DNA from: Anaerosalibacter bizertensis
Lineage (GTDB): Bacteria > Bacillota > Clostridia > Tissierellales > Sporanaerobacteraceae
Reading direction: 5' to 3'
Length of the DNA: 64,000 nucleotides
Assembly (NCBI RefSeq): GCF_009696605.1
Contig: NZ_VULR01000006.1
Span: 62,001 to 126,000, forward strand
The first letter of the stretch is position 1, and each line of letters opens with the position of its first letter. Made by a program: the position numbers and the translations under genes. The notes beneath the pieces are model-generated. The model was not told where the DNA came from and ran no database searches. It saw only the letters and a program-made list of their open reading frames with translations. This document shows, one piece after another, positions 8,928 to 18,545 of this stretch.

Positions 8928-11900
8928 ATGAATAAGCAAGCTATAAAAGATTTTTCTAAAAGAGCTAGGAAAAAACTTATTGAAGATGTAGAGCAAAGAG
9001 CATATAAATTAGGAATAGATAAAGACAAAATACTTGATATAGAATCCTTTGAAGGTGGATTTAAGATAAAAGGTAGGGAAAGTGGAATATTTACAGAAAA
9101 AGAAAAAAAGCATAGGGATAATCTAATAAAAGAAATAGATAAAAAAGGCTATGAGCAAGTAATGGAAGAAGTAGCTTATATTTGGTTTAATAGATTTATA
9201 GCACTACGTTTCATGGAGGTAAATAACTATCTACCTTCTGGGATCAGGGTATTGTCTTCAGAAGAAAAAGGAAAAACAGATCCAGATATATTAACTGAAA
9301 TGTCATTGCTAGATTTAGATATTGATTGGAATAAAATAGAGAATATAGAAAATAGCAATAGGGATTCAAACCAAAAGGCAGAGGAAATATATAAACATTT
9401 ATTAATAAAACAGTGCAATCAATTAGGGAGCATCATGCCTACAGTTTTTGAAGAGATATCAGACTATACAGAGCTCTTAATTCCAGACAATTTGTTGTTT
9501 GGAGAGAATTCAATTGTTAAAGATTTAGTAGAAAGTATAGAAGAATATGATTGGAAAATAAAGTTGAACGAAGAAGAAAGTGAATTAGAAGATGAAAAAG
9601 GAGAACATGGTATAGAAATAATAGGATGGCTATACCAGTACTATATTTTAGAAAAGAAAGATGAAGTATTCGCAGGATTGAAGAAAAATATAAAGATATC
9701 AAAGGAAAACATACCAGCAGCTACTCAACTTTTCACACCTAAGTGGATAGTTAAGTACATGGTAGAAAACTCCTTGGGTAGACTATGGATAGAATCACAT
9801 CCAGATGATGAGCTAAAGTCAAAATGGAAATATTATCTAGAAGAAGCAGAACAAGATGAAAAAGTTAAGGAAGAATTAGAAAAACTTAAAAATCCAGACC
9901 TAATACCAGAAGATATAAAAATATTAGATCCAGCCATGGGAAGTGGCCATATATTAGTTTATGCCTTCGATGTACTATATGATATATACCTAAGCCAAGG
10001 ATATTCAGAAAGACAAATTCCTAGGCTAATACTTGAAAACAATCTCTATGGATTAGATATAGATGATAGAGCAGGACAATTAGCAGTATTTGCCCTAATG
10101 ATGAAAGCAAGGAGTAAAAATAGGAGAATATTTAGAAGAAAACTAGATTTAAACCTAGTTTCCATACAAGAAAGTAATGATATATCAAAGGAAACTATAA
10201 ACTACTTTGCAGGAGAAGATGAAGAATTAAAGAAAGATGTAGAATACTTAATAGAAGTCTTTGAAGATGCAAAAGAATATGGCTCCATACTAGAAGTAAA
10301 ACCAGTTGACTTTGACAAAATAGAAGAAAGATTAGAAGAAATAGAAGAAGAACAAGCTAAAATGTATGAGCAGGGCTATAGAAATATAATATTAGAAAAA
10401 CTACCACCCCTCATAAAACAAGGTAAGATAATGAGTAGTAAATATGATGTAGTATGTACCAATCCACCTTATATGGGGCAAGGTGGTATGAATGGTAAGT
10501 TGAAAAAGTATTTAGATAGAAATTATAAAAAATCAAAACAGGATTTATGTACAGTACTTATAGAAAAATGTATAGATTATACTGAAAAAAATATGTATAC
10601 AGGTATGATTACTATGCACTCTTGGATGTTTATATCTAGTTTTAAAAAACTTAGAAAAAAAATGATTGAAGATATGATGATATACAATATGGTACATTTA
10701 GGAGCTAGAGCTTTTGAGGAAATAGGAGGTGAAGTTGTACAAACAACTACATTTGTAATAAGAAAGAAAAGTATTAAAAAGTATAATGGTAGTTATGTTA
10801 GATTGACTGGGTATAATGATTATGCTAGAAAAAAAGATGAATATTTGAAGAGCATTGAAAATTTTAATAATAGATATATTACAAGTTTTAATGAGTTTTT
10901 TAAAATCCCTGGCAGTCCAATTGCTTATTGGTTAAGCAATAGTTTTTTACAAATATTTAAGTTAGATACAAATATTGAATTACTTGCAGATAAATTAATA
11001 AGTGGGAATAAAACAGCGAATAATAATAAGTTTTTAAAATTTTTATGGGAAGTAGATAGTTATAAGATTGGCACTAGATGGCAATTTTATGCTAAAGGTG
11101 GAGAATTTAGAAAGTGGTATGGTAATATTGAAAATATAATAGATTGGTCTGATAATGCTATTAAGTTTTATAAAGAGAATAGAACTTCGAATATAATAGA
11201 TGAAGCTTATTGGTTTAGGTCAGGTATCACTTATACAGAATTAACAACAAAGAAATTTAATGGCAGATTATTAAAAAAAGATATGTTATTTGATATGTCT
11301 GGACCAGGAATTTTGGTTAAAAATGATTTCAAGAGAAATTATCTTATGGGTTTATTGAATTCAAAAATATCGTCAATAATATTAAAAGTACTAAATTCTA
11401 GTTTTCATGTAAAATTAAATGACTTACTAAGGATACCAGTTATTTATGATGAGCGTGGAAAATATAATAATATTATTGTTAATCTAGTCCAACAAAACAT
11501 CTCCATCTCCAAAACCGATTGGGATTCCTTCGAAACCTCATGGGATTTCAAAAGACATCCTATTCTAACATATAAAGGAGAGGCTACTACTATAGAAAGT
11601 GCTTTTAACAATTGGGCGGATTTTGCGGAAAAACAATTCTATCAATTGAAAGGAAATGAAGAAGAACTTAATCGAATATTTATTGAAATATATGGTCTTG
11701 AAGATGAACTAACACCTGGTGTAGATGAAAAGGATGTTACAGTTAATAAAGCTGATATAGAAAGGGATATTAAATCTTTTATTTCCTATGCTGTAGGTTG
11801 TATGTTGGGAAGATATTCTTTAGATGTAGATGGCCTTATATATGCAGGTGGAAATTGGGAAGATAAATGGAAATTTGAAGATGGAAAATGCTTGGTTAAG

Positions 11901-12572
11901 GATGAAGAAAATAATACATGGATAGAATCAAGTTTTTGGCCAACAATGACCAATATCATCCCTATAACGGATGATAACTATTTTGAAGATGATATTGTAG
12001 AAAGATTTGTAGAGTTTGTAAAAGTTACTTTTGGAAGTAAAAATCTAGAACAAAACTTAGATTATATAGCTGATGTATTAGGAAAAAAGGCAAGGGAAAC
12101 ATCTAGGGATACTATTAGAAGATACTTTTTAAAAAATTTCTATAAAGATCATGTAAAAGTTTATAAAAAGAGACCAATATATTGGTTGTTTGATAGTGGA
12201 AAACAAGATGGATTTAAAGCCTTAATATATATGCATAGATATAGTCCAGATATCATAGCAGAAGTAAGGGTCGATTATCTTCATAAATTACAGAAAAAAT
12301 ATGAAGGGGAAATAGAACATTTAAATATGGTTATAGATTCAGATATATCTACTAGAGAGAAAAATATGGCTAAAAAGAGAAAAGAAAAACTTATGAAACA
12401 AATAAATGAATGTAAAGAATATGACCAAGCTGTAAATCATATGGCAAATAAGAGGATAGATATAGATTTAGATGATGGAGTGAAAGTGAATCATGAAAAA
12501 TTTCAAAAGGTAGAAGTACCTCGTGGAGAAGAACATAAACCTTTGAAGATTAATTTGTTGGCTAAGATATAG
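8928..12572 (+). CDS. pglX: BREX-1 adenine-specific DNA methyltransferase PglX (BrxX)
   Basis: A 1214-residue N6-adenine methyltransferase that marks host DNA at the BREX recognition site. Motif I (LDPAMGSGHILVYAFD) is at about residues 333-348 and the catalytic motif IV NPPYMG at about 512-517. Helical regions flank the catalytic core, and the middle and C-terminal part carries the probable target-recognition domain. The gene starts at an ATG after GGGGTGAC, 10 bases after brxC, and is intact. PglX is the usual phase-variable gene of BREX, but no homopolymer break is seen here. The recognition sequence cannot be predicted from this window. Confidence 0.94.
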   Translation: MNKQAIKDFSKRARKKLIEDVEQRAYKLGIDKDKILDIESFEGGFKIKGRESGIFTEKEKKHRDNLIKEIDKKGYEQVMEEVAYIWFNRFIALRFMEVNNYLPSGIRVLSSEEKGKTDPDILTEMSLLDLDIDWNKIENIENSNRDSNQKAEEIYKHLLIKQCNQLGSIMPTVFEEISDYTELLIPDNLLFGENSIVKDLVESIEEYDWKIKLNEEESELEDEKGEHGIEIIGWLYQYYILEKKDEVFAGLKKNIKISKENIPAATQLFTPKWIVKYMVENSLGRLWIESHPDDELKSKWKYYLEEAEQDEKVKEELEKLKNPDLIPEDIKILDPAMGSGHILVYAFDVLYDIYLSQGYSERQIPRLILENNLYGLDIDDRAGQLAVFALMMKARSKNRRIFRRKLDLNLVSIQESNDISKETINYFAGEDEELKKDVEYLIEVFEDAKEYGSILEVKPVDFDKIEERLEEIEEEQAKMYEQGYRNIILEKLPPLIKQGKIMSSKYDVVCTNPPYMGQGGMNGKLKKYLDRNYKKSKQDLCTVLIEKCIDYTEKNMYTGMITMHSWMFISSFKKLRKKMIEDMMIYNMVHLGARAFEEIGGEVVQTTTFVIRKKSIKKYNGSYVRLTGYNDYARKKDEYLKSIENFNNRYITSFNEFFKIPGSPIAYWLSNSFLQIFKLDTNIELLADKLISGNKTANNNKFLKFLWEVDSYKIGTRWQFYAKGGEFRKWYGNIENIIDWSDNAIKFYKENRTSNIIDEAYWFRSGITYTELTTKKFNGRLLKKDMLFDMSGPGILVKNDFKRNYLMGLLNSKISSIILKVLNSSFHVKLNDLLRIPVIYDERGKYNNIIVNLVQQNISISKTDWDSFETSWDFKRHPILTYKGEATTIESAFNNWADFAEKQFYQLKGNEEELNRIFIEIYGLEDELTPGVDEKDVTVNKADIERDIKSFISYAVGCMLGRYSLDVDGLIYAGGNWEDKWKFEDGKCLVKDEENNTWIESSFWPTMTNIIPITDDNYFEDDIVERFVEFVKVTFGSKNLEQNLDYIADVLGKKARETSRDTIRRYFLKNFYKDHVKVYKKRPIYWLFDSGKQDGFKALIYMHRYSPDIIAEVRVDYLHKLQKKYEGEIEHLNMVIDSDISTREKNMAKKRKEKLMKQINECKEYDQAVNHMANKRIDIDLDDGVKVNHEKFQKVEVPRGEEHKPLKINLLAKI

Positions 12573-12588
12573 AAAAGTAGGTGGTACT

Positions 12589-15120
12589 ATGAAACTAGAT
12601 GAAGTACAGGGTATTTTGGAAAAAAACTTAAATGAAGATCTTGACAATGGTAAAAAAAGAAATATAGTTTTTTGGTATGACGAAGATGGAGAATTTGAAG
12701 AGGATATAGATAATTTAAACTTAAAAAATGGCAAGATAGTTAAACTTGATAAAAATAACAGTTTCTATATTAAATATCTATTAGAAATTGAGGATCCTAG
12801 TTCAAATTATCTTATATATTCTCCTATGGCAAAACCCCATCTACGAGATAATTGGCTATTGGATATTTTAGAATATAGTTTTGAATTTTCAACAGATAAG
12901 GCAGAACTTATTAGAAGAGACTTTGTGGAAGATGAATCATTGACTAAAGTATTTAAAAATTATCTGAAGTTTTTTAATAACAAAGAAAGATATAAAAAAT
13001 TTGCTTCCTATAGTACAGAAGATTGGACTGAGGATAGTATTCATATAAGGATATTGTCTACTCTTTGCAAACTTCCTATTGCAGATTTTGAAGAAGTAGT
13101 GAAAGCTGTTCTTATGGAAGAATTAAAAGAAGACAATAAATATATGAAAGCTATAAGAAACTTTGGGGATGAAAAAGCCTTTTGGAACCTAGTAGAAAAA
13201 AGGTATGGATACAATATTGAACAAAAAAGTTTAAAAATTTTAGCTACTATGCTTTTAGTAACTCATAATTCTTATTATTTAAAAGAGAAGATCCCAGCTA
13301 AATGGAAAAAATATTTATCTTCTAAAGAATACGATTGTATTGTATTTGTAAGTAATTTTATGAATCATACAGTCCATAGTGAAAAATATAATGAAATTGC
13401 TGATAGTATAGAAAAAGAGTTACAAATTGAAAAATATATAGATAACTGGGAATTAGATAAATATTTAGATTCTACTACATTTAGGATTTATGATGAAAAA
13501 ATTATAGAGAAAATTTTACAAAATATTTCATATGGATTAAAGGAATATGAAAGATATAGGAAAATAATAAATAAAAGAAGAACTAGCCATTGGTTCCCAA
13601 TATATAAATATGAGTACGAAGCTATTTATTATGCAATGGGCCTATTTGAAAAGGAAAGAGAAATATTAAATAATATAAAAGGGAAAAGTTCTTTGGAAAT
13701 AGTAAGAAACTATACTGATAATTTATATAAAATAGATAGTCTATATAGGAAATTTTATAGTTCCTATGATGAAATAATAGACAAAGATAGATTTGTAATT
13801 TTAGCTGAGAAAGTAGAAAACTTCTACAACAATTACTTCTTAAATGAACTTTCAATTAAATGGTCTCAATTAGTAGAAGATGAGCTATTAGAGGATTTTA
13901 CTATAAAAGATATACACCATCAGAAAGATTTCTATAAAGAATTTGTTCTACCTTTTGTAAGAAAAGAAGATAGAATTTTTGTCATAATATCAGATGCTTT
14001 GAGGTATGAAGCAGGAGTAGAATTAACTGAGCTATTAAATAAAGATCTAAGGGGTTCTGCAGAAGTAGAACCAATGCTGGGAGTAGTACCTTCCTACACG
14101 AAGTTAGGAATGGCTAGTTTGTTACCTAGAAAAAGTATTGAAATAGATGGAAATGGGAATATATTAGTTGATGGAATAAATACTCAAGGAACGGAAAATA
14201 GGGAAAAGATACTTAAAAACTATTCTAACAAAGCTATGGCTATTCAATATAATGACATTGTAGATATGAATAGGAAAGAATATGAAGATACTTTTGTAGG
14301 TAAAAAACTTGTGTATATCTATCACAATACCATTGATGCACTAGGAGATAAGGCACAAACTGAAAGAGATGTATTTAGAGGGGTAAAAGCAGCATTAGAA
14401 GATATTAGCAATTTAGTAAGAAGACTTGTGAACAATGTAAGTGCAACTAATATATTGGTTACTGCTGATCATGGATTTATATATAGAAGGTTTCCGCTAG
14501 AAGAATGGGAAAAGATAGGCAAAAAAGCACCTAATCCAATAGATAGAGGTAGAAGATTTATATTAGAAGAAAATATGGATGATGTTAAAGGTACTTTACC
14601 TATATCGACTAAATATATCTTTGGTGAAAAATCTAAATTTAAAGCCATAGTTCCCAAAGGAATAATAAGGTACAAAATCAAAGGAGCAGGAGCAAACTAT
14701 GTTCATGGTGGTGCGGCCCTTCAAGAAATAATGGTACCTGTGATAAAGTTTAAAAATATTAGAAAAGATGAATATAAAGCTACAAAAGTTGAAGTTAAAC
14801 TTACCAATATTTCAAGGAAGATAACAAATATGGAAACCTATTTAGAATTTTTTCAGGTAGATGTAGTTGATGACAAGAAATTGCCATTGAAACTTAAATT
14901 ATATTTTGCAGATGAAAATGGAGATAAAATCTCCAATGAAAATATTATAATAGCAGATAGCAAATCAAATAGACCTGAAGAGAGAATATTTAAAGAGAAA
15001 TTTACTTTAAAAAACATAAATTATGACAAGACAAAAGAATATTATCTAATAATAGAAGATATAAACAATGAAGAAATATATGAAAAAATACCTTTTAGTA
15101 TAAATTTAATTAGAAAATAA
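12589..15120 (+). CDS. pglZ: BREX phosphatase-domain protein PglZ (BrxZ), type A
   Basis: An 843-residue protein with the alkaline-phosphatase-superfamily PglZ domain in the C-terminal half. The metal-site motifs are IISDALRYEAG at about residue 466-476 and TADHGFIYRR at about 624-633. The N-terminal 400 residues are a helical region typical of PglZ-A. PglZ is the signature protein of BREX and has nuclease or phosphatase-like chemistry. It follows pglX by 16 bases and ends the operon; a strong terminator comes next. brxL, which usually closes a type 1 BREX operon, is absent. Confidence 0.93.
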   Translation: MKLDEVQGILEKNLNEDLDNGKKRNIVFWYDEDGEFEEDIDNLNLKNGKIVKLDKNNSFYIKYLLEIEDPSSNYLIYSPMAKPHLRDNWLLDILEYSFEFSTDKAELIRRDFVEDESLTKVFKNYLKFFNNKERYKKFASYSTEDWTEDSIHIRILSTLCKLPIADFEEVVKAVLMEELKEDNKYMKAIRNFGDEKAFWNLVEKRYGYNIEQKSLKILATMLLVTHNSYYLKEKIPAKWKKYLSSKEYDCIVFVSNFMNHTVHSEKYNEIADSIEKELQIEKYIDNWELDKYLDSTTFRIYDEKIIEKILQNISYGLKEYERYRKIINKRRTSHWFPIYKYEYEAIYYAMGLFEKEREILNNIKGKSSLEIVRNYTDNLYKIDSLYRKFYSSYDEIIDKDRFVILAEKVENFYNNYFLNELSIKWSQLVEDELLEDFTIKDIHHQKDFYKEFVLPFVRKEDRIFVIISDALRYEAGVELTELLNKDLRGSAEVEPMLGVVPSYTKLGMASLLPRKSIEIDGNGNILVDGINTQGTENREKILKNYSNKAMAIQYNDIVDMNRKEYEDTFVGKKLVYIYHNTIDALGDKAQTERDVFRGVKAALEDISNLVRRLVNNVSATNILVTADHGFIYRRFPLEEWEKIGKKAPNPIDRGRRFILEENMDDVKGTLPISTKYIFGEKSKFKAIVPKGIIRYKIKGAGANYVHGGAALQEIMVPVIKFKNIRKDEYKATKVEVKLTNISRKITNMETYLEFFQVDVVDDKKLPLKLKLYFADENGDKISNENIIIADSKSNRPEERIFKEKFTLKNINYDKTKEYYLIIEDINNEEIYEKIPFSINLIRK

Positions 15121-15165
15121 CTATTTTTAATCTTAATAAGCTAAAGCTTAAAAAATTAAAAAAAT

Positions 15166-15214
15166 AGCAGCTATAAAATTGATTTATATATTATATTTAT
15201 GGCTGCTTTTTTTT
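15166..15214 (+). terminator. Intrinsic terminator ending the BREX operon
   Basis: AGCAGCTATAAA (15166-15177) pairs with TTTATGGCTGCT (15196-15207), with one G-T pair, and is followed directly by eight T. Confidence 0.8.
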
Positions 15215-15241
15215 ATGTGTACAGTTTTGGTATAAGAACTG

Positions 15242-15250
15242 TGGTATAAT
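15242..15250 (+). promoter_or_regulatory. Extended -10 promoter of the Wadjet operon
   Basis: TG-G-TATAAT (15242-15250) is a perfect extended -10 element, 34 bases before jetD. No good -35 box is seen, which the extended -10 can compensate for. Wadjet thus has its own promoter, separate from BREX. Confidence 0.55.
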
Positions 15251-15283
15251 ATTAAAAAAGAATTAAAAAAACAGGTGATTTAG

Positions 15284-16297
15284 GTGAAAAATATAATACT
15301 GGATTTCTTAAAAAGTTATAAAAAGAAGACGATACCCCTTATAGAAATAGAAAAGGTATTGTCTGGGGATGTTGAATATACTGATTTTGCTAATGTTATA
15401 AATGAATTAGTAGATATTAAAGTATTATCTCCTGTAAAAAAACATGGAACTAATAATAAGAAAATTCCATTAGCCAATACATATAGAATAAATAAATCTT
15501 ATTTTAAGGAAGACCTTATCGATGAAATAACTTCTTATCAATTAAAATTAAATCCGAATATAAATCTTCAAGGGTATTTTACATTAGATGAAAAAATATG
15601 GAAAAGAGATTTACCATATATAAAAAAGATTAATTCTTACATACAAAAAGAAGGTTTACCAAAAGAAATGGTAACTGCTCCAGAACGCTCCTATGAAATG
15701 ACTGGTGATGAAAAGTGGATAGATGAAAATGGTGGAAGAGAAATTTTAGAGAGAGTAAAGCTATTGGAAAAATTAAAAATAATTCAAGTACCCGATCCAT
15801 TAATGTTTGCTATAAATAGGAATAAAATAACTAGCTCCAATGAGCATAAGCATTTAATTGTAGAAAATAAAGCTACATTTTATGCTCTATTAGATGATAT
15901 AGAAAACACTACTTTCACATCCTTAGTCTATGGTGCAGGTTGGAATGTATTGGGAGGAATATCTATATTTGAAAAACAACTTGGATTAGTAGGAAAACAT
16001 AATAGAATTTATTATTTTGGAGATTTAGATAATGAAGGCATATCTATCTGGTATGGGTTAAATAAAAGGAAACCAGTATTGCTAGCTGCAGAGTTTTATG
16101 AAAAATTACTTGAAAAAACTTGTTCTTATGGAAAGGAAAATCAACAGGCTAATATAGAGGCAATAGAAAGTTTTTTAACTAATTTTGATAAATATAATAA
16201 AGAAAAAATTGTTAATGTTTTAGGAAAAGGTGGATACTATCCTCAAGAGGGGTTAAATAAAAGGGAATTAAGGAAAATATGGAGGCAAATAAGATGA
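15284..16297 (+). CDS. jetD: Wadjet nuclease subunit JetD
   Basis: A 337-residue topoisomerase-VI-like protein of the JetD (DUF2220) family. The C-terminal Toprim-type domain carries the acidic motif YYFGDLDNEG at about residues 243-252 and an upstream Glu in LIVENKATF (about 195-203). The N-terminal half is a winged-helix region (LIEIEKVLSG...FANVINELVD). JetD makes the DNA cut after the JetABC complex recognises a circular plasmid. The start is a GTG at 15284 after CAGGTGATT. It is the first gene of the operon, and its TGA overlaps the ATG of jetA (ATGA), so the two are translationally coupled. Confidence 0.87.
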   Translation: MKNIILDFLKSYKKKTIPLIEIEKVLSGDVEYTDFANVINELVDIKVLSPVKKHGTNNKKIPLANTYRINKSYFKEDLIDEITSYQLKLNPNINLQGYFTLDEKIWKRDLPYIKKINSYIQKEGLPKEMVTAPERSYEMTGDEKWIDENGGREILERVKLLEKLKIIQVPDPLMFAINRNKITSSNEHKHLIVENKATFYALLDDIENTTFTSLVYGAGWNVLGGISIFEKQLGLVGKHNRIYYFGDLDNEGISIWYGLNKRKPVLLAAEFYEKLLEKTCSYGKENQQANIEAIESFLTNFDKYNKEKIVNVLGKGGYYPQEGLNKRELRKIWRQIR

Positions 16298-17790
16298 AGG
16301 TAGGGGCTACTGAGGTATTAGAAAATTATGGAGAAAGGGTATCTAGACTTTCTATTTATGAACCATTTTTAAAGTTACGAAATAAAAAGGAAAGAGATAA
16401 TAGTGGAAATATTATTAACCTCTCTAGTTTAGGTTTCATAACCCTTTTATTTTTCTTTGAAAATATGATTATAAGGAATAAAGAGGTAGGAGCGAATGAA
16501 CTTGCAGAATTTTTTCATGAAATAAACAATGGAAAAATAGATTTAGACATTGAAGGATTTAGAAAATTGGCTAGGAAGATAATAGATGTGTTCCGTCCGC
16601 CTAGTGGGGAAAGAAATTCCAAAACCTTTTATAATTGGGAAACAGGAGAAGAAGAAACTATATATTATTCTATATTAAAGGCAAGTAAATCAGATACAAA
16701 ATCAAATACCCAATATTATACTTTAGATGAAGAAGGCCTTGAACTAATCTTTGCTACAAAAGAATATTTTAGCGAATTTCAGTTATCTATTAGTCAACTA
16801 TTACTTAGAAAGCAATTGGAAAAAGGAGAGTTTGTAGGAGCACTAAGGCAAATAGATGAAATGAGATTGTCAGTGGAAAATTTAAGGGATAGAATGGTTA
16901 AAATAAAACACGATATAAATAGGAATATTGTGTCAGAAGAGATTCAAAAAAGATACGGTGAATTGATAGAAGATATAAATATTAGACTTACAAGGGAGAA
17001 TGAGGAATTTGATGAGTTGGAATCCTTTGTTAAAGATACTAGGGACAATATGGCCTATGAAGTTAAAGATGAGAAAGATAAAAAAGCCTATGAATTAATT
17101 ATACAGATAGATAGGGAACTAGATAAAGTTCATAGTGAGCATAGGAAATTACTTACAGAAAGTATAGTTTTAAAAACAACTGCATTGGAAGCTGCCCAAG
17201 AATCTTTATATTTTATGGGGTTGGAAACCTTTAACTTTAAGCAAGAAATAACTAATAGATTTATTTCTACCCCATTACCTTTAATATCTTCACAACAATT
17301 AATTAAACCCTTTATGTTTTTAGAAATGAATAGATCTTGGTCACCTACTAGTGTCTTTGAAAGGCAAAGGGTTGAATCAGAAAAAAAAATTGAAAAGAAC
17401 CATGCATTTTCTCAGCCAGTAGATGAAGAAATGTTAGATAAATTTAAAGAGATAACAAGGAATAATTTTAAAAAAATAATGGAGATTTTATTAGAAATAC
17501 TAGGGAATGGAAATGAAATAACTTTAGATAAGGTTATAGAATATATAAAATTGAATCAAAAGGATATGTTGGATGAAAGGACTTTCTATGATTTTTGGAT
17601 TATTTTACATCAAAAATCCCCTATATTAGTAGATGGCGGTGAAGAAGTTCACACTGGGCTACTTAAAGATGCAACAGAACTTTTGGTTGGTAAATATAAA
17701 AGGCTCGAAGTAGTGGAACTTAACAATATATTAGAAATAAATAATAGATTTAAAATTAAAAATATGATTTTTAAATTAGAGGAGTTGTAA
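16294..17790 (+). CDS. jetA: Wadjet subunit JetA (kleisin/MukF-like)
   Basis: A 498-residue protein in the JetA position and of JetA-family character (the DUF5716-like group, not the DUF3375 JetA of type I). The N-terminus is a winged-helix-like domain (FITLLFFFENMI...ANELAEFFHEI), a central helical and coiled region (about 200-290) follows, and a C-terminal domain ends in an IKNMIFKLEEL helix. In Wadjet, JetA is the kleisin that bridges the two JetC heads and holds JetB. I chose the ATG at 16294 because GGAGG lies eight bases upstream and it overlaps the jetD stop. An ATG 15 bases earlier has no ribosome binding site. Confidence 0.82.
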   Translation: MKVGATEVLENYGERVSRLSIYEPFLKLRNKKERDNSGNIINLSSLGFITLLFFFENMIIRNKEVGANELAEFFHEINNGKIDLDIEGFRKLARKIIDVFRPPSGERNSKTFYNWETGEEETIYYSILKASKSDTKSNTQYYTLDEEGLELIFATKEYFSEFQLSISQLLLRKQLEKGEFVGALRQIDEMRLSVENLRDRMVKIKHDINRNIVSEEIQKRYGELIEDINIRLTRENEEFDELESFVKDTRDNMAYEVKDEKDKKAYELIIQIDRELDKVHSEHRKLLTESIVLKTTALEAAQESLYFMGLETFNFKQEITNRFISTPLPLISSQQLIKPFMFLEMNRSWSPTSVFERQRVESEKKIEKNHAFSQPVDEEMLDKFKEITRNNFKKIMEILLEILGNGNEITLDKVIEYIKLNQKDMLDERTFYDFWIILHQKSPILVDGGEEVHTGLLKDATELLVGKYKRLEVVELNNILEINNRFKIKNMIFKLEEL

Positions 17791-17792
17791 TT

Positions 17793-18545
17793 ATGGAATT
17801 TAAAAATAAAGAGATTATGGAAGCTTTTAATATTTATTCGAAATTAGCTCTTAAAGGTTATGAATATGTTGATGAAGTAAGGCTGTATAATACTGACCAC
17901 AAAGTTAGGGAATTGGTAGATGGATTTGCTCATGAAGTACAGTGTACTATTATTTTAGCTGGTGAATATATTTATATGGTTCCTATAGCTACAACTTCTC
18001 CTTTCCATATATCTAACGAAGAAATGAAAAAAAGACATCTACCATCAAAAGCTGTAAATTTAGACATATATTTAATGTATTTAACTATAATAATTTTATT
18101 TGGTGAATTTTATGATAGTTATCAAAGTTTAGAACCAATAAGGGATTTTCTACCTATGTACAAATGGCTTGAATCTGTAAATACCTATATTGAAACTTTA
18201 AATGAAATAGATGAAGAAGAACTAAAGTCCTTAGAAAAAGAGTATGAGTATAATTGGATAGGTATACTAGAAAAATGGAATGCAATGGATGATTTAAGGG
18301 AGAATGTAAAATCACAGAATGCTAGAACCAATAGTAGACTTGGTTTTTTAAGTACAGTAAAAAGATTTTTAGAGAGTCAAGATCTAATTATTGATATAGG
18401 AAATGATGAAATAGAACTTACAGAGAAATCAAAAGTTATTATACAAAGGTATTATATGGACTATGAATATAATAGGGGAATACTAGATTTCATATATGGA
18501 CTTGAAAGGGAAAGGAGAGAAGATAAAGATGCCATCCATATCTAA
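17793..18545 (+). CDS. jetB: Wadjet subunit JetB (KITE/MukE-like)
   Basis: A 250-residue protein between jetA and jetC, two bases after jetA, with a GAGGAGTTG ribosome binding site inside the jetA end. The sequence has a KITE-like winged-helix character, including a C-terminal NSRLGFLSTVKRFLESQDLI segment typical of the MukE-like partner. It resembles the DUF6063-like JetB group rather than the DUF4194 of type I; the domain number is from memory and should be checked. JetB dimers sit on the JetA kleisin. Its 3' end overlaps jetC by 17 bases. Confidence 0.75.
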   Translation: MEFKNKEIMEAFNIYSKLALKGYEYVDEVRLYNTDHKVRELVDGFAHEVQCTIILAGEYIYMVPIATTSPFHISNEEMKKRHLPSKAVNLDIYLMYLTIIILFGEFYDSYQSLEPIRDFLPMYKWLESVNTYIETLNEIDEEELKSLEKEYEYNWIGILEKWNAMDDLRENVKSQNARTNSRLGFLSTVKRFLESQDLIIDIGNDEIELTEKSKVIIQRYYMDYEYNRGILDFIYGLERERREDKDAIHI

